From the NCBI RefSeq assembly GCF_034541975.1, contig NZ_JAVYJM010000001.1: a DNA stretch of 64,000 nucleotides; one strand, 5' to 3'. Made by a program: the position numbers and the translations under genes. How positions within the stretch are numbered: the first letter of the stretch is position 1; each line of letters begins with the position of its first letter. Source of the stretch: Dermacoccus abyssi. GTDB lineage: Bacteria; Actinomycetota; Actinomycetes; Actinomycetales; Dermatophilaceae. The notes under the pieces are model-generated. The model did no database searches and had not been told where the DNA came from. It saw nothing but the letters and a program-made list of their open reading frames with translations. Positions 61,880-64,000 of this stretch are shown here, piece after piece.

Positions 61880-61958
61880 TCCCCGGTTGCTCTGCTGGCA
61901 GGGGCCGCCTGACTTTGAATCAGGATTAGCGACGTTGGTTCGATTCCAACCCGGGGAG
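61880..61958 (+). tRNA. tRNA-Gln-like gene (anticodon TTG), atypical
   Basis: The acceptor TCCCCGG pairs with CCGGGGA, the anticodon stem CCTGA with TCAGG holds the loop CTTTGAA (anticodon TTG, Gln), and the T arm GTTGG TTCGATT CCAAC is sound. The D region is atypical (GCTC and GGGC stem with an unusual loop), and the variable region of about 9 bases is longer than in normal class I tRNA-Gln. CCA is not encoded. It may be a divergent tRNA-Gln, a degenerate copy or a tRNA-like RNA. Confidence 0.6.
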
Positions 61959-62113
61959 CCCGGGGTTGTTTGTGCAACACCCTGCATCGAGTTTGTGAAA
62001 CTCGGTGCTCGGCGTTCCGAGAGCCCATTTGATCCGAATCTGCGCCCGATCGGCCTCGCTGACGCCCGGATCAGTGCCTTGCGAAGCGTTCGGGCCGGCC
62101 CCGAGCATGCGAA

Positions 62114-62141
62114 ATGCCCCGCTCTGGTGTGAGCGGGGCAT
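62114..62141. terminator. Terminator between the tRNA-like gene and the 62174 gene
   Basis: An 11-bp stem (ATGCCCCGCTC with GAGCGGGGCAT) with a 6-base loop; it follows a short A tract and can stop transcription from either side. Upstream (61960-62110) I see only a short hairpin at 61988-62004 (CGAGTTT, GTG, AAACTCG). Confidence 0.75.
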
Positions 62142-62173
62142 GGCCGGGGGCGCGAGGTGTCTCGCGCTGTTGG

Positions 62174-62446
62174 TTACTGCTGTGTGGTTGTCCTGCTGAT
62201 GGTCGGCGGTTGCATCGAGGCCGGTAGGGCTGTGTGGTCGCCGCGCTTGGCAGGTGGCGCGTTCGTCGTGCGTGGTTTGGAGCGCCGCTTGTAGCGGGCG
62301 GTGTCCTTACGCCGTGAGGGTTTGGCGACCGGCACTTCGGGGATGTCGGTGTCGGCCAGGCCGAAGCCGTAGCGGCTGCGGATGATGCGCATGTTGATGA
62401 TGGCCAGGACGATACCGACTGCGATTGTCATCTTGGCTTGGCCCAT
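62174..62446 (-). CDS. Possible small basic membrane protein
   Basis: A 90-residue open frame with one hydrophobic segment at the N-terminus (MTIAVGIVLAIINMRI) and a basic, Thr/Pro-rich tail. It lacks a clear ribosome site and a recognised family. It lies between a terminator and the GntR-controlled gene. It may be real, but the tail looks like noncoding high-GC sequence. Confidence 0.35.
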   Translation of the reverse strand: MGQAKMTIAVGIVLAIINMRIIRSRYGFGLADTDIPEVPVAKPSRRKDTARYKRRSKPRTTNAPPAKRGDHTALPASMQPPTISRTTTQQ

Positions 62447-62543
62447 GACGCGGATGGAGCCGCGGGTTTCCCTCGTTCTGGTGACGCATGTGCGACGCCC
62501 CTAGGGCTCGTGAGCTTCAGGTGGCGGGTCGTTGTCTCACACC

Positions 62544-62567
62544 CTTGTTCCAAGCCATTGACACAAA
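62544..62567. promoter_or_regulatory. GntR-type operator box 1, overlapping -35
   Basis: A 24-base imperfect palindrome, with arms CTTGTTCCAA and TTGACACAAA around GCCA. It contains TTGACA (62558-62563), the likely -35 box of the membrane protein/GntR operon. Confidence 0.55.
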
Positions 62568-62588
62568 TGGTTGCCGGGTCGCACACTC

Positions 62589-62612
62589 CTTGTATCAATC
62601 ACTTGAAACAAG
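62589..62612. promoter_or_regulatory. GntR-type operator box 2, overlapping the ribosome site
   Basis: Arms CTTGTATCAA and TTGAAACAAG pair with one mismatch around TCAC; it resembles box 1 and starts 45 bases further on. It lies just after a CACACT -10-like hexamer (62582-62587) and overlaps AAGGAG, the ribosome site of the 62622 gene. Confidence 0.6.
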
Positions 62613-62621
62613 GAGTCCGGG

Positions 62622-63476
62622 ATGCCCATTCTGTTCATCGGCGCGGTCATGCTCGTCGTCGGCATTGTGGTTGTCGCCCTTTCTGCGCGGCGCGGTGACG
62701 ACTCGGGCACATCCATCGAACGAAGCGCAGGGCGGCATCTTCGCGCCACTCGCCTCGTCGCTCTAGTCTGCGGGGTCGCGGCCTTCGCCGGGAGCGTGAC
62801 CTTCGGCGGTTCGCTGGGGCGTGGCCTTGTCGTCGCTCCCGCCCTCGCAGGTGCGGTTGCCATCCTCGTCATGGCGGTCGGCGAAATGAGCGCGCCGCGC
62901 GAAGGAGCGCTCGAGCGTTCGGCGTCCCTGGCACGCCGAAACCCGTCCGACTTCGTCTCGCGTGCGGCAGCCACAACAATGCTCGTCACGCTCGGTGCGC
63001 TGGTCGGACTGCTCGTGCTCGCCGGCCTCACCGCGTCGGCGGACGACATGGGCCGCGATGGCCGCGCCGTCGAATGGGCGACGGCCCTCGGGGGCGAAGG
63101 CCGCAGCCCATGGCCGGGGGCTTACTACGGGGTGCCGCTCGGAGTCAGCCTGCTCGTCCTGTGCGTCGGCCTGCTCGTAGGACTCCGCGCGGCCGCTGCG
63201 CGTCCGCAACTCAACGCCGATCACGCAGAAGCCGTCAGCGACGACGCTCTGCGTCACCGCAGTGCTCGCTCGCTCCAGTGCATTGCCCTCCTGGCGCTCG
63301 GTCCCAGCCTTGCCGGCGTCGCGCTCCTCGTGACGGGCGGCACCCGAACGACCCAGCCTGGTGCGCCGACCTGGGTCTCCGTGGCGCACTGGTGCGGCGT
63401 CGCAGGGCTCCTGATCGCGCTCGTCGCCTGCCTCGTGGGCGTGCGCACCCAGCTCGCTCGGGCGGCCACGCGATGA
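62622..63476 (+). CDS. Seven-segment membrane protein of unknown function
   Basis: A 284-residue protein with about 7 membrane segments: near residues 3-22, 45-62, 68-90, 117-138, 165-187, 210-230 and 245-266. It is rich in Ala, Gly and Val, with hydrophilic loops of Arg, Asp and Gly. I do not recognise a family; it has no ABC transporter motif. The ribosome site AAGGAG lies 7 bases upstream. Its stop overlaps the ATG of the GntR gene by 4 bases, and two palindromes lie at its promoter, so it is the likely target of that regulator. Confidence 0.82.
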   Translation: MPILFIGAVMLVVGIVVVALSARRGDDSGTSIERSAGRHLRATRLVALVCGVAAFAGSVTFGGSLGRGLVVAPALAGAVAILVMAVGEMSAPREGALERSASLARRNPSDFVSRAAATTMLVTLGALVGLLVLAGLTASADDMGRDGRAVEWATALGGEGRSPWPGAYYGVPLGVSLLVLCVGLLVGLRAAAARPQLNADHAEAVSDDALRHRSARSLQCIALLALGPSLAGVALLVTGGTRTTQPGAPTWVSVAHWCGVAGLLIALVACLVGVRTQLARAATR

Positions 63477-63838
63477 GTGCACTGCGCGTCGACGCTGCCG
63501 ATCCCACCCCGCCCTACGAACAGATCCGGCGGCAGCTGGCCCTCCTCATCGACACGGGCGAACTCGGGCAGGGCGAGCGTCTGCCGACAGTGCGACAACT
63601 CGCGGGCGATCTGCAGGTGGCCCCCGGCACGGTCTCGCGGGCGTTCAAAGAGCTCGAGGCCGCGGGCTACGTCGAAACACGCCGCGCCGCAGGAACTCGA
63701 GTGAAGGCTCGACAACGTCCGAGTGACACGAGCGAACTCGACTCCCTCGCCGAAAGCTTCGTCGCTCGCGCGAGGACGCTGGGCGCCGACTCCGACGACG
63801 TGCGCGCTTCCCTCGAGAGGGCTCTGAGGAGAAGTTGA
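63473..63838 (+). CDS. GntR-family regulator (YtrA type)
   Basis: A 121-residue short GntR regulator of the YtrA subfamily. The N-terminal winged helix has PPYEQIRRQLALLIDTGELG, then QGERLPTVRQLAGDLQVAPG, TVSRAFKELEAAGYVETRRA and AGTRVKARQ; the C-terminal helix is short (about 40 residues), as in YtrA. It is translationally coupled to the membrane protein gene (ATGA overlap) and probably represses the operon through the palindromes at 62544 and 62589. YtrA regulators usually control ABC transporter genes; no ABC genes are within the window. Confidence 0.9.
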   Translation: MSALRVDAADPTPPYEQIRRQLALLIDTGELGQGERLPTVRQLAGDLQVAPGTVSRAFKELEAAGYVETRRAAGTRVKARQRPSDTSELDSLAESFVARARTLGADSDDVRASLERALRRS

Positions 63839-64000
63839 TCGCCTGGCCGGCGTCCCGGTTGCGGCGATGCCGCGGCTGCTGCTGTCCGCCCGCGATATGG
63901 ACGAGTAGCTGCCCGCGGGGGAGTGCTGCCGGAGAATCGATTTCGGCGAGACATCACGGCCACCGTCACGCGTGGATCGGGCACCCAGCAGCCACGACCT
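63839..64000. other. End of window, no gene identified
   Basis: The last 162 bases hold no complete gene I can support; the next gene may begin beyond the window. Confidence 0.5.

Overview
This window is high-GC chromosomal DNA from an actinobacterium. The codon third positions are strongly GC-rich, GTG and TTG starts are common, and several gene neighbourhoods are typical of the order Micrococcales: tatD-rpf-ksgA-ispE, mscL-(CpaB/SAF-like)-fmdB, 5-formyl-THF ligase/galU/moeA, and pmt/rsmI/metG. A Dermacoccaceae or Intrasporangiaceae relative (for example Dermacoccus) is a plausible guess, but that is inference and no 16S gene is present. I see no rRNA, CRISPR array, insertion sequence or prophage. 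Three tRNA genes are visible: Arg-CCT, Ala-CGC and an odd Gln-TTG-like one.

Layout. 0-11 kb: the 5' part of a sensor kinase with its PhoP/OmpR-type regulator, an MFS exporter with an apparent ACG start and a coupled 29-residue membrane peptide, aminopeptidase N, divergent serC/pdxH, a DUF305/DUF3105 pair and an IdeR/DtxR-type iron repressor. 11-19 kb: a secreted NlpC/P60 wall hydrolase under a CRP-type site and a c-di-AMP (ydaO) riboswitch, a wall or surface protein, transporters, an FBP-type (EF-G-binding) protein, tRNA-Arg and small enzymes. 18.9-31.1 kb: an exopolysaccharide locus preceded by a divergent XRE-type regulator and an AT-rich intergenic region. It encodes a JmjC-like cupin protein, a CelD-like acyltransferase, a polyprenyl-phosphate sugar transferase, a GT4-GT2 fusion, a flippase, a polymerase, a Wzz-like protein, a deacetylase and a GT4, nearly all overlapping by 4 bases. 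31-36 kb: a 1308-residue DUF4011/SF1 helicase/nuclease with a small partner, then mscL. 36-43 kb: FmdB, a K+/H+ antiporter, 5-FTHF cyclo-ligase divergent from galU, and a moeA-moaC-moaB-GNAT molybdenum cofactor operon. 43-50 kb: a membrane protein, a frameshifted DUF3592-like gene, tRNA-Ala, an amino acid permease, protein O-mannosyltransferase, rsmI and DUF4126. 50-58 kb: metG carrying an unusual palindromic in-frame insertion, tatD, rpf, ksgA, ispE and an ABC-F ATPase. 58-64 kb: TetR/epimerase, YjbR, MarR, TetR, the odd tRNA, and a GntR-controlled membrane gene.

How it fits together. Envelope biology dominates. Two secreted peptidoglycan enzymes (NlpC/P60 and Rpf) share linker motifs and CRP-type promoter sites. 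GalU supplies UDP-glucose that the exopolysaccharide locus could use, and the O-mannosyltransferase can modify secreted Ser/Thr-rich proteins such as those encoded here. A recurrent signal is a -10 hexamer (TANNNT or a close variant) ending 6 or 7 bases before the start codon of many genes. This points to widespread leaderless transcription and was used to decide several starts. Everything is read by eye; no database search or folding program was run.
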